Assembly: GCF_002224645.1 (NCBI RefSeq) | Contig: NZ_CP022121.1 | Span: 62,001 to 126,000, forward strand | From: Dehalobacterium formicoaceticum | Lineage (GTDB): Bacteria; Bacillota; Dehalobacteriia; Dehalobacteriales; Dehalobacteriaceae | Length of the DNA: 64,000 nucleotides | Direction: 5' to 3' | Part shown: one piece after another, positions 28,686 through 37,810 of the stretch | How positions within the stretch are numbered: position 1 is the stretch's first letter | Layout of the letters: every line of letters begins with the position of its first letter | Position numbers and translations under genes: made by a program | The notes under the pieces: generated by a model | Databases searched by the model: none | Seen by the model: the letters and a program-made list of their open reading frames with translations, nothing else | What the model was told of the DNA's origin: nothing

Positions 28686-29995
28686 AAAAGCAAATAAATG
28701 TCCTGCACTATTTGAATCAATTTTATGGAGGGATTGGGGGTGAAGAAAAAGGCGATGCCCCTCTGGAGTTCCGTGCAGGGGCCATCGGCATCGGCGAGGA
28801 TCTTGCCCGGTTGCTGGGGCCGGATTTTGTTATGAGCAGCACAGCTATTTGCGGTGATAACTATTTTCAGGAAAATCAGGAAGAGGTTCTGGGGGAGTTA
28901 AGAGAGAAGCTGCAAAATTCCGATGTGGATTTAATTGTGGCCGGACCGGCCTTTGGCGCAGGCCGTTATGGCATCGCCTGCGGTGCTGTTTGTGATCATC
29001 TTACCAACTCTTTGGATATTTTTGCCTTGATGGGGATTTCCCCGGACAACCCTGGAGTGGAGATGTATCGGCAAAATGAACGCATCTATATGCTGCCCAC
29101 AACGAAAACCATGCGGGGCATGAAGGATGCTCTCATCAAAATGGCTGCTTTTGCCCAAAGGATCAGTTCGGGGGAAGAAATAGGACCGGCCAAAAAAGAA
29201 GGCTATCTTCCCCGGGGCATCCGCAAGGTAATTTTTCGTGAGGAAACAGGGGCTAAAAGGGCTGTAGAAATGCTGGAAGCCAGACTTCAGGGCAGAACAT
29301 ATGAGAGTGAATTGGTTTTGCCTGTTTTTGAAAAAGTCACCCCTCCGGCACCAATTAGTGATATCTCAAAGGCAAAAATTGCTCTTGTAACAACGGCTGG
29401 TGTTGTTCCCAAAGGTAATCCGGATCAAATTAAAGCCTTAAATGCAGAAAACTGGGCCAAATATCCTCTGGATTTGCTCTTATCCCGGGACTACGAATGT
29501 ATTCATGGAGGAATTAACCCCGACTATATTAATGCCCGGGCAGAATTCGTTGTCCCTGTGCAAACAGCATACAAGCAGCAAGAGCAGGGACAAATCGGTG
29601 CCCTTTTTGATCAGTATTTTGTCACAGCCGGCTGCGGCGGTGTCATTCATGTTTTTCAAAGAATGGGTCATGAGATGGCGGAAGCTTTGGCAGATATGGG
29701 AGCAGATGGTGTGATCCTGACCAGCACCTGAGGTACGGATACGCGCGGCGGAGCTGTGCTGGCTAAAGAAATTGAAAAACAGGGTATCCCGGTGGTATTG
29801 TTTACGGCAATGATCCCTCTGGCAAAACAAGTGGGGGCACACCGAATTGTCAAAGGAGTAAAAATTCCCCATCCATGGGGCGATCCCTCCTTAAGCCCTG
29901 AGAATAATCAACGCATTGAGGAAAAGATTTTCCAGGCTGCTTTGGATTTACTGCAAAGAGAAGTTCAAGAGCCTGTTGTGTTTCAGCCTGTTTAA
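28682..29995 (+). CDS. GrdB-family selenoprotein (component B of a glycine-reductase-like complex), Sec at codon 350
   Basis: 437 residues if UGA at 29729-29731 is read as selenocysteine. The sequence matches the glycine/sarcosine/betaine reductase component B selenoprotein throughout: VLHYLNQFYGGIGGEEK at the start, AGPAFGAGRYGIACGAVC near 95, and ADGVILTST-U-GT around the UGA; after it the frame continues AVLAKEIEKQGIPVVLFTA to a TAA at 29993. In characterised GrdB the selenocysteine sits in UxxCxxC; here it reads U-GTD-TRG, with both cysteines replaced. So the family is clear but the substrate and redox chemistry may differ. Confidence 0.92.
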
Positions 29996-30023
29996 GAATC
30001 AATTTAAGAAAGGGGGTTATCCC

Positions 30024-31319
30024 ATGTCCCTTGAAATGGGTACCTTTCATGTTGAAAAAGTTATCTTAGATAATAAAACATTTTTAGAGCAAAGAACATT
30101 ATATATCAATCCCCGGGAGCTGGAGGAATTGCTTTTAAAAGATCCGGCCCTGGCAAAGGTTAAGATAGAAATCGTCGGCCCCGGAGAGAATGCCCGTATT
30201 ATCCATATCATGGATGCAGTGGAGCCCAGAATAAAAATTAAGGGCGGCGACGTGGTTTATCCGGGCATTGAAGCTCCTGTTTACCGCGGGGGTTCCGGCA
30301 CCACATACCGCCTGGATGGGGTTGCTGTGATCACCTCCTGCCTGATTCCTTTGAGGAAAGCCGGCGGCCTTTACATTGCCCGGGAAGGAATTTTAGATAT
30401 GGCCGGGCCGAATGCACCATTAACCCCTTTTTCCGAAACCTGGAATGTGGTTCCTGTGATTACGGTACAGTCCGGCTTGGATGAAGAAACATATGAAAAG
30501 GCGCTGCGCAATGCCGGGGTCATTGCCGCCCGTTATTTAGGTGAGGTTATGCGGGAATTAACACCGGATTCCCTTCAGCTTTACTCCACTGACGAAAAAA
30601 ACCCGGATTTACCCAATGTGATCTACATTAACCAATTGGAATCCTGTGGTCTTTATGGACGCAATTATCTTTATGGCATGAGTTTTGATGATCTGCTGCC
30701 TACCATGATTCATCCCAATGAACTGATGGATGGAGCCATCGTCAATGCCCTCCATTCCCATACGGCGGTTCAGACCCCCACTTATTATCAGACCAACAAC
30801 CCCATTGTGGAAGAGTTATACAAAAGGCACGGCAAAAGCTGGAACTTTAACGGAGTGATTGTGTGCCGGGGTCATTTTGAAGACATTGACAGCAAGTACC
30901 GCTGTGCCAACTTGGTGGCAGGTATGGCGCAAATGATGCAGGCGCAAGGGGTGATTGCCACCTGGGAATGCGGGGGCAACACCTTTATGGAAACCATGCT
31001 TTACTTAAAGGAATGTGAACAGATGGGCATAAAAACCGTTCTGGTTACCTATGAACACGGGGGAGCTGATGGCAGGGACAATCCTCTGTTTTATTTTGAA
31101 CCGGAGGTGAACAGCATCGTGAGCACCGGCAGTCTTGATCGGGCGATCCACTATCCGCCGGTGGATCGGGTGGTAGGGGGAGATATGATCCGCCTTTATC
31201 CGGAAGAAGGGGGTGTGCTCTATCCTGCTCACCAAGCTCTGGACCTTAATTATCGCTTGGAATCCTGGTGCTCCTGCAACAATGTGGGCATAGTCAATAC
31301 CAGCTGCGACGAGTTTTAA
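30024..31319 (+). CDS. GrdE-family subunit (component B proprotein-like), apparently without the pyruvoyl cysteine
   Basis: 431 residues from ATG 30024 (AAAGGGGG upstream). It matches GrdE/GrdG/GrdI proproteins: GGDVVYPGIEAPVYR near 75, FSETWNVVPVITV near 137, and NNPIVEELYKRHGK near 260. In known members a cysteine just before the NNPVIEELYKRHG segment becomes an N-terminal pyruvoyl group after self-cleavage. Here that region (about residues 239-259) is NALHSHTAVQTPTYYQ with no cysteine. It may be unprocessed or use another residue. Lies between grdB-type and grdA-type genes. Confidence 0.85.
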   Translation: MSLEMGTFHVEKVILDNKTFLEQRTLYINPRELEELLLKDPALAKVKIEIVGPGENARIIHIMDAVEPRIKIKGGDVVYPGIEAPVYRGGSGTTYRLDGVAVITSCLIPLRKAGGLYIAREGILDMAGPNAPLTPFSETWNVVPVITVQSGLDEETYEKALRNAGVIAARYLGEVMRELTPDSLQLYSTDEKNPDLPNVIYINQLESCGLYGRNYLYGMSFDDLLPTMIHPNELMDGAIVNALHSHTAVQTPTYYQTNNPIVEELYKRHGKSWNFNGVIVCRGHFEDIDSKYRCANLVAGMAQMMQAQGVIATWECGGNTFMETMLYLKECEQMGIKTVLVTYEHGGADGRDNPLFYFEPEVNSIVSTGSLDRAIHYPPVDRVVGGDMIRLYPEEGGVLYPAHQALDLNYRLESWCSCNNVGIVNTSCDEF

Positions 31320-31388
31320 AAATATCAAAGATAATAAAGGAAGGGAACTTGAAATAAAGCTTTAAATAGCGAAGGAAGGAGCAGCTTA

Positions 31389-31883
31389 ATGCTAAAGGGA
31401 AACAAAGTGATGGTGATCGGTGACCGGGACGGAGTCCCCGCCCAGGCTCTGGAAGAGATGGTTGTCAGCGCCGGGGGTGAAGTGATTTTTGCTGCCACCT
31501 ATTGTTATGTGTGAACTTCCGCCGGAGCAATGGACCAGGAAAACCAAGCTCAGATCAAGGCTTTGTCGGCCAAATACCCCCGGGAAGAAATCGTGGTGGT
31601 ATTAGGCAGCGGAGAGCCGGAAATGTCCGCCCTTTTGGCGGAAACTGTAGCCATGGGAGATTTTAGCCGTATAGGTCCATTAGCAGGAGTCCAGTTAGGA
31701 CTCCCCGCCTATCATATTGTGGAAGATGTCATAAAAACAGAAGTTCCACCTGAGGTATACGCCGGTCATATGGCCATGATGGAAATGGTGCTTGATGTTA
31801 CGGGGATCAGTCGAGATGTTTCTGCGGTAAGAAATCAACTGAATAATAACCATCGGCAAGAGCAAAGGAGCAAAAAACCATGA
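31389..31883 (+). CDS. grdA: Glycine-reductase selenoprotein A (GrdA), Sec at codon 42
   Basis: 164 residues with UGA at 31512-31514 read as selenocysteine. GrdA features are clear: VIGDRDGVPAQALEE near residue 9, the catalytic CYV-U followed by TSAGAMDQENQ, GPLAGVQLGLPAYH and MMEMVLDVTGIS. The C-x-x-U motif is intact, unlike that of the GrdB-type partner. GrdA takes up the carboxymethyl group as a selenoether and passes it to component C, which makes acetyl phosphate. GGAAGGAGCAG lies upstream of the ATG; the stop overlaps the grdC start (ATGA). Confidence 0.95.
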
Positions 31884-33304
31884 GCTTTCCGATTATCAAA
31901 AGCACCGCCTATGCTTTAATCCATACACCGGGACTGATGTTAGAGGAAATGCGCCATAAAGGCATCCCTTTAGCATCAACTCAAAAGTCATCTGTGAGAA
32001 ATTTTGAAGAAGTCCTCGCCTATCTGCCCAATCAGGTATTTATCGGAAACATGGCCCCTGAGGAATTAACAAAGCTCCCTCGCCCCTGGTTTAGACAGCT
32101 TTTAGCGCAAGCTAAGCGCAAGGGGAAATTTGGTGAAATATTGCCTGAAGAAGAATTCCTCGCCCTGATGAAGGCAGTAGATGTTTATGGTCTTGTCTGT
32201 CTGGAAAAATCCTTCCAGGAAAGAACTATTAAAAAAATTGCCGCCCACCCGGCACTTCAAAGCTTAAAAGGTGTCCAGGTGCCCCAAGATACGGGATATG
32301 AAATGCAGGAAATTAAAAGAATGATTCAAGAAGAGGCCTGTGTGCCCCTAACCTGTGAAGGCACCATTCAAGGCTGCGTCAAAAAGGGCCATACCACAGA
32401 TAATGCCCTGACCGCCCGGCACATCAGGGAAAACTTGGCCGCCAAGGCTTCCGGGGTGCTTGCCCTGCAGCTTCTTTTGCAGCAATCAGGCTTAAAACGG
32501 TCAGAAGTGGATTATGTCCTGGAAGTATCCGAAGAATCCTGCGGCGATGACGGTCAAAAAGGGGGCGGTGGTTTTGCGAAATCCATTGCTGAAGCCTGTT
32601 CCTGCACGAATGCCACCGGATCCGATATTCGCGCTTTTTGTGCCGCTCCGGTACACGGGATGATGCAGGGTGCCGCCTTGGTTCAGGCAGGAATATTTCA
32701 AAACGTGGTGGTGGTCGGAGGAGGATGCACTGCCAAGCTGGGCATGAATGGGGTTGTGCATCTCAAGAACCAAATGCCCTTGCTGGAGGATATGCTGGGT
32801 TCTTTTGCCTGTCTGATCAGCACCAATGATCATATTCATCCTGTGATACGCACCGATCTGATTGGCCGTATGAAAGTATCCTGCGGGGATTCTCCCCAAA
32901 ATGTCTTCAAAGAATTGGTGCGTGAACCCCTGGCTCGGGGCGGTTATAAAATATCCCAAATTGACCGCTTTGCTGCCGAACTGGTGAACCCTGAGATTAT
33001 TGAACCTACCGGCTGCGGTGATGTGACGAAGCGAAATTATCAAATGATTGCCTCTTTAGGGGTGCTCCAGGGTGAATATGGCCCGGATCAGATCAGCAAA
33101 GAAATAAACCGTTTCGGGGTACCGGGTTATGCTCCCAATCAAGGGCACATCCCTTCAGGAATCCCTTTTATCGGTCATGCCTGTCAGAGGATATTAGACG
33201 GAGAAATGAAGCAAGCAATGATTATCGGGAAAGGCAGTCTCTTTTTAGGAAAATTAACCCGTCTTTATGATGCCCTTTCCCTGATCATCCAGAAGAATAC
33301 GTAA
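31880..33304 (+). CDS. grdC: Glycine-reductase component C, beta subunit (GrdC)
   Basis: 474 residues, related to thiolases/ketoacyl-ACP synthases as GrdC is. Features: VYGLVCLEKSFQERT, the conserved SEESCGDDGQKGGGGFAKSIAEACSC region near 215, and CAAPVHGMMQGAALVQAG near 252. With GrdD, component C converts the acetyl-selenide from GrdA into acetyl phosphate. No grdD follows in this window: the next frames are a terminator and an unrelated small gene. So C may be incomplete or grdD may be elsewhere. Confidence 0.88.
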   Translation: MSFPIIKSTAYALIHTPGLMLEEMRHKGIPLASTQKSSVRNFEEVLAYLPNQVFIGNMAPEELTKLPRPWFRQLLAQAKRKGKFGEILPEEEFLALMKAVDVYGLVCLEKSFQERTIKKIAAHPALQSLKGVQVPQDTGYEMQEIKRMIQEEACVPLTCEGTIQGCVKKGHTTDNALTARHIRENLAAKASGVLALQLLLQQSGLKRSEVDYVLEVSEESCGDDGQKGGGGFAKSIAEACSCTNATGSDIRAFCAAPVHGMMQGAALVQAGIFQNVVVVGGGCTAKLGMNGVVHLKNQMPLLEDMLGSFACLISTNDHIHPVIRTDLIGRMKVSCGDSPQNVFKELVREPLARGGYKISQIDRFAAELVNPEIIEPTGCGDVTKRNYQMIASLGVLQGEYGPDQISKEINRFGVPGYAPNQGHIPSGIPFIGHACQRILDGEMKQAMIIGKGSLFLGKLTRLYDALSLIIQKNT

Positions 33305-33323
33305 AAGGTAAGATTCATCAAAA

Positions 33324-33366
33324 AGAAAAGTATGTCCTTTCCGGAAAGGGCATACTTTTCCTTTTA
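33324..33366 (+). terminator. Terminator of the Grd-like operon
   Basis: AAAAGTATG(T)CCTTT and AAAGG(G)CATACTTTT pair around CCGG and are followed by CCTTTT. It closes the riboswitch-controlled operon about 20 bases after grdC. Confidence 0.85.
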
Positions 33367-33567
33367 GATCTGTGACTAATTGATAAGATATTAATTGACG
33401 AGCTGAAGGGAAAGGTTTTATAATTATCAAAAACAGGTGCAACACTTTGTTCTTCTTATAGGATTGCGGTTATTTGGCAGATAACTTAGCTAACCATTTT
33501 TGCGTTAAACCTTAGTGCTTCATTATAGTGTAGATAGTGTAGGTTTAAATAATAGGAGTTGATATTG

Positions 33568-33858
33568 ATGCAAAAATTAAACGTTGAGATATTTGTAAAC
33601 GGCAACTGAGTGCGCGGGGCTTTAATGGCCGATTCGGTAAGGTCTTTACCGATTGAAATTACAGATCGTATTACCTTGCAAATGAGAAACTGCTTTACGC
33701 GGGAAGGCTTAGACCGTAAAAAGGAGCTGAACGTTCTTGTCATTCCTTCAATAACCATTAATGAAATGCTGGCTTTTGAGACACAAGTTCCGGACGAGGA
33801 AGAACTAATTGAAGCTATGGATGAGTTTCTCCAAGATTGTGATAAAAACACAAATTAG
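33568..33858 (+). CDS. Probable small thioredoxin-fold selenoprotein, UGA at codon 14
   Basis: With UGA (33607-33609) read as selenocysteine the frame gives 96 residues: QKLNVEIFVNGN-U-VRGALMADSV at the start. AATAGGAGTTG provides a ribosome binding site only for the ATG at 33568; nothing similar serves the GTG right after the UGA. The first beta strand followed by U at a turn and a helix, then VLVIPSITINEM (a cis-proline-like step) and VPDEEELIEAMDEFL, look like a small thioredoxin fold with U in the place of the first active-site cysteine. The genome clearly uses selenocysteine (grdA, grdB-type). It may instead be a nonsense allele. Own transcript, after the Grd terminator. Confidence 0.6.
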
Positions 33859-33895
33859 GCGGCAGCATCTATTTTAGAAATACTGTTGGGAAAGG

Positions 33896-35806
33896 ATGAT
33901 GGTCATGACAGTACTGGCACTGCCAGTAGATCAACGGGTAATTGACATTGATTCCAGACGTTTCGCCTCGATAGAAAAAGCCCTGGTGGAACTGATTACC
34001 AACTGCGATGACAGCTATGTGCGGCTGGAACGCAAGGGGTTCATGGTGGCCGGAAAAATTGGCATCAGTTACAAACGCTATAAAAATGGCTCTGTTCTCA
34101 CCGTCAGTGATCAGGCTGAAGGCATGTCCTTTGACCGCATACGTTCTGTGCTTTCTTATGGCGGAGCACATAGTCTTATGTCCCAAGGAGTATCCGGGGG
34201 CCGGGGGTTTTTCGGCCGAGGCATGAAACAGGCTATTTTCGGTTTGGGTCACGGTTGGATTGAATCCATTTTTGAAGGCAGATACAGCCGGGTAGATCTT
34301 TTCCGGGGCGAGGACGGCCGCTATCTTTTTGACGACGGAGATACTGATCGGCCGGCGGAAGAAAAAGACTACCATCGCCTTCATCTTACCCCCGGAGACA
34401 CAGGCAGCATGGTAACCATTGTGGTGGACAATCCTCAGACCAATATCCCTTATTTTTCCTCCCTTTCCGCTACCATCAGCAACAATATCTATTTGCGGGA
34501 CATTTTATTCCGACGCTCTGTAGAAATAACCAACCGCAACCTGAAGGGCAGAAAGAGAATCTCCCTGACTCTGGCTTTTGAGGAACCGGAAGCAGAAGTG
34601 CTGGTGGGACCGGACTTCCTCGGATCCTTCATTTACGAGGAAAAAGCCTTTCCTTTTTACCTCACCTTGAAAAAATCCTTGGACGAAGAGCTGGTTTTGA
34701 AGGGGGACGAACGCACCAATGGATTATTAATTATTTCCGGTACCGCCGTCTTTGACTGCCAGTTTCTTAATTTTGAAAATCAACTGGGTACGGAATTCCT
34801 TTTTGGCACGGTGCGCTGCCCCGGGCTCAGCGAGATGATGGCAGAAGGCGTCCCTATTATCAGCGATGAACGGGAAGGTCTGAACCTCAAGGATCCTTTT
34901 GTGCTTGCTTTTTCCGATGGGGTCAGTGAATTGATCCGGGATCCTGTCAACAGGGAAAGACAGCGTCTCAGTCATATTGAGCGGGCCACAACATCCCGTC
35001 GCACTCAAAATCTCATTGGACAGGTTTTACAGAAGATGAACCAGGTTGCCATTGAGGATTTAAATATCATGATTTCACCCGGTCCGGGTTCCGGCAAACC
35101 GGGTCCCTTTGATACAGGCCGTCCGGCTGTGCTGCGCTTCAGCACCCCCTTTTATTACCGCAAGGTAGCAAAAGCTTTTCATGTATCCCTGCTGGTGAAT
35201 CAAGATGCTCTTCCGGAAGGAGAGGAAATCACAGTTGAATACAACTTGCCGCCAAGCATTCTGGTACAGCCTGATCCAACAGTTTTAAGCGCCAGGGATA
35301 TACCTGAAGACGGACGCTTTCAGTGGAAGGTTATCGGAGACGAAGTGGATGCCCGGGGAAGAATCACCGTCAGCTGCGGTCCTTATTCCGCAACAGGAGA
35401 AATTGTTATAGCAGAAAATGCCCAGGGCAAAGGTTATGAGCATCCTGCCGAAAACCCCGCCCTCCCCTGGCATATGGATAACGCTTCGGTTCTGTTCCGG
35501 GGTTACGAGCTGCGCAATTTAAACAACGAAGTGGACCGGGCTGTTTACAGCCCGGAAGACAGGCTGATTATTATTAATACGGAGGCACCCACGGTACGCC
35601 TCTATGTGGATGGACAGGGTCGTTTTAAAGACGGGGCCCGGCTTTTACTGGCGGAACTTCTCCTGGATGTGATTACCGATGAACTGGCCCGCCTGTATGT
35701 GGACCGGACCACCAAAAAGGGTCAGAGGGAAGCCTACCGGCAAGCCAAGCAGGATATGGTTCGACGCTATGGTGTGGATGTCCATTCTATTCTTTCCGGT
35801 GTCTGA
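33896..35806 (+). CDS. GHKL-type ATPase protein of unknown function (HSP90/MutL/MORC-like fold)
   Basis: 636 residues from ATG 33896, though ATG 33905 is better placed after GGGAAAGG. The N-terminal 120 residues hold a GHKL ATP site: VELITNCDDS (N box, residues 31-40), VSDQAEGMS (G1-like, near 71) and GGRGFFGRGMKQ (lid, near 101), then GDTGSMVTI. The following 500 residues are not recognised and end in a helical domain with many charged residues. No kinase DHp domain or response regulator is near. It may be a chaperone-like, DNA-linked or stress ATPase; neighbours are TPM and PspA genes. Confidence 0.7.
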   Translation: MMVMTVLALPVDQRVIDIDSRRFASIEKALVELITNCDDSYVRLERKGFMVAGKIGISYKRYKNGSVLTVSDQAEGMSFDRIRSVLSYGGAHSLMSQGVSGGRGFFGRGMKQAIFGLGHGWIESIFEGRYSRVDLFRGEDGRYLFDDGDTDRPAEEKDYHRLHLTPGDTGSMVTIVVDNPQTNIPYFSSLSATISNNIYLRDILFRRSVEITNRNLKGRKRISLTLAFEEPEAEVLVGPDFLGSFIYEEKAFPFYLTLKKSLDEELVLKGDERTNGLLIISGTAVFDCQFLNFENQLGTEFLFGTVRCPGLSEMMAEGVPIISDEREGLNLKDPFVLAFSDGVSELIRDPVNRERQRLSHIERATTSRRTQNLIGQVLQKMNQVAIEDLNIMISPGPGSGKPGPFDTGRPAVLRFSTPFYYRKVAKAFHVSLLVNQDALPEGEEITVEYNLPPSILVQPDPTVLSARDIPEDGRFQWKVIGDEVDARGRITVSCGPYSATGEIVIAENAQGKGYEHPAENPALPWHMDNASVLFRGYELRNLNNEVDRAVYSPEDRLIIINTEAPTVRLYVDGQGRFKDGARLLLAELLLDVITDELARLYVDRTTKKGQREAYRQAKQDMVRRYGVDVHSILSGV

Positions 35807-35950
35807 TCTTTTCCCCTAACTCCAGAAACGAAGGAATTTTGCGGAAAAATAATATCAACCAGTGGGTGGTTATGATATAATTTAACTGAAGAATAACAAG
35901 AATAAAATGGAACATGTTTTCTGACCAAACCTAAATAAGGAGGGTGTGAC

Positions 35951-37027
35951 ATGGGCAGAAGCGGTGGTTCAGGGGGTCGCAGCGGCGGCGGATCCTTTGG
36001 CGGCAACAGAAGCAGCGGCGGTCGCAGCAGTTCACCGGGTCGGGGCGGATGGGGCCGCAGTTCCGGATCCTCAAGGGGTGGTTTTCCTGGCAGCGGCTTT
36101 CCCGGTGGGGGCATATTTGGCGGCGGTAGAAAAAGCGGCAGTTCCTTTCCGCGCATGCCCGGAAACCGTATACCAGGTCCTCTCGGTGGGGGCGGTTTTT
36201 CCGGCGGTCCAGCCAGGGGCAGAAATGGCGGTATGCCCGGTTGCCTAACTATTATATTCATTTTGCTGGCCATCTTCCTGCTGGTTTTTATCTTGTCATC
36301 CGTAACCGGTATTTTTTACAGTGACTCCGGCCAAGGAGGAAGCCCAGGAGTCTCTGAAGTCACCAAATCCACGGTTGCCAGAGAACCCCTGCCTGCCGGT
36401 TCGGTGAACGAAACCGCTTATTATACCGATGAATTGGGTTGGATTAAAAATGAAACCAAGCTTCTGGCAGGACTGAAAAACTTCTACCAAAAAACCGGGG
36501 TTCAGCCCTATCTATACATTACAGACAATGTTAATGGGTCCCATAACCCTTCTGCGGAAGAACTGGATGCATACACCCGTACCCTTTATGACAAGCTATT
36601 TACCGATGAGGCTCATCTCCTGTTTGTCTTTTTTGAATATAACAATGAGTATATGGATCGTTATGTGCTAGGCACTCAGGCAAAAACCGTTATCGACCGG
36701 GAAGCAGCGGACATTCTGCTGGATTATGTGGATCGCTATTATTACCAAGAAGGTTTGTCCGATGAAGAATTTTTTAGCAAATCATTCAGCGATGCGGCAG
36801 ATCGAATTATGACCGTTACCCGCTCCCCTTGGATTTCTGTTTGGATCATTTTGGGCATCCTGGCTCTGATCCTAATCCTTTTCGTCTGGTGGAGAAATGC
36901 CCAGAAACAAAAAATACTGAAAGCGGAAAAGGCTAAGGAAATATTGGAAACCCCCCTGGAGAAATTCGGTAATACAGAAGCGGAAGATCTGGCAAAAAAA
37001 TATCAGGATCCTGATGATAAATCATAG
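35951..37027 (+). CDS. Membrane protein with Gly/Ser/Arg-rich N-terminus and TPM-like domain
   Basis: 358 residues. Residues 1-97 are low-complexity Gly/Ser/Arg, like intrinsically disordered RGG tails. Then come a membrane helix (TIIFILLAIFLLVFILSS, about 100-120), a TPM/YgcG-type domain (about 155-285; LNNFYQKTGVQPYLYITD-like beta strands), a second helix (WIILGILALILILFVWW, about 300-316) and a basic tail. TPM proteins are associated with phosphatase or repair roles and often occur with PspA. AAGGAGG precedes the ATG. Follows the GHKL gene by 144 bases. Confidence 0.72.
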   Translation: MGRSGGSGGRSGGGSFGGNRSSGGRSSSPGRGGWGRSSGSSRGGFPGSGFPGGGIFGGGRKSGSSFPRMPGNRIPGPLGGGGFSGGPARGRNGGMPGCLTIIFILLAIFLLVFILSSVTGIFYSDSGQGGSPGVSEVTKSTVAREPLPAGSVNETAYYTDELGWIKNETKLLAGLKNFYQKTGVQPYLYITDNVNGSHNPSAEELDAYTRTLYDKLFTDEAHLLFVFFEYNNEYMDRYVLGTQAKTVIDREAADILLDYVDRYYYQEGLSDEEFFSKSFSDAADRIMTVTRSPWISVWIILGILALILILFVWWRNAQKQKILKAEKAKEILETPLEKFGNTEAEDLAKKYQDPDDKS

Positions 37028-37093
37028 GTTTCATTGAGCCCCGGCCTTTGTGAAAAAGGCGATAAATAATCATGATGAGGAGGAGGAGATTTT

Positions 37094-37771
37094 ATGGCGA
37101 TTCTGGATAGGTTTGGAGACATTATCAAAGCAAACATCAATGTATTATTGGATAAGATGGAAGACCCTGCAAAAATGATTGATCAGTATATGAACAACAT
37201 GATGGAAGACCTGGCGGAAGTCAAACGCAGCACCGCCGGGGTTATGGCTGAGGAAACTCGCACAAAACGCATGGTGGACGAAAACCAGGCTGAGATTGAC
37301 AAATACGCTGCTTTAGCGAAAAAAGCCCTGTCGGCCAATAATGAAGGTGATGCCCGGGTGTTTATTGCCAAAAAACAGGAATTAGAAAGCTTAGCTGTAG
37401 GCCTTCAGACAGCCTATGATGCTGCTCGACTAAATGCAGAGAAAATGCGTCAGATGCATGATAAGCTTGTTACCGACATCGAAACCCTCAAATCGAGACG
37501 GGAAATGATTAAGGCTAAAGTAGCCGTGGCCAAAACCCAGGAAAAAATGAATGAGTTAAGCAGTGCAACAGAAAGAACCCAGGGTACCATACAAGCCTTC
37601 GAACGCATGGAAGATAAGGCCGATAGAATGCTGGATAAGGCCAATGCCATGGCCGACCTGAACGAAGGGCCGGTTGATGATGCCAAAGCCTTGGAGGAAA
37701 AATATGCTTCTTCCAGTTCTGCTTCGGTAGATGAGGAACTGAACAGAATGAAAAAGGAACTTGGCCAATAA
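37094..37771 (+). CDS. pspA: PspA/IM30 family membrane-stress protein
   Basis: 225 residues, almost entirely helical coiled coil, starting AILDRFGDIIKANINVLLDKMEDPAKMIDQY with the typical amphipathic N-terminal helix. PspA-type proteins bind stressed membranes and polymerise to protect the proton barrier. AGGAGGAGGAG lies before the ATG. Together with the upstream TPM and GHKL genes it forms a plus-strand group that ends at a hairpin. Confidence 0.93.
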   Translation: MAILDRFGDIIKANINVLLDKMEDPAKMIDQYMNNMMEDLAEVKRSTAGVMAEETRTKRMVDENQAEIDKYAALAKKALSANNEGDARVFIAKKQELESLAVGLQTAYDAARLNAEKMRQMHDKLVTDIETLKSRREMIKAKVAVAKTQEKMNELSSATERTQGTIQAFERMEDKADRMLDKANAMADLNEGPVDDAKALEEKYASSSSASVDEELNRMKKELGQ

Positions 37772-37810
37772 ACCGTAAACCCGTGTCCCTTTTACTTTTT
37801 GTCCTATTAA

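Noticed and set aside
35767-36273. Proline-rich minus-strand frame of 168 residues
   Set aside because: It is the reverse of the Gly/Ser-rich start of the TPM protein gene; composition comes only from the repeat and no start signal is present.
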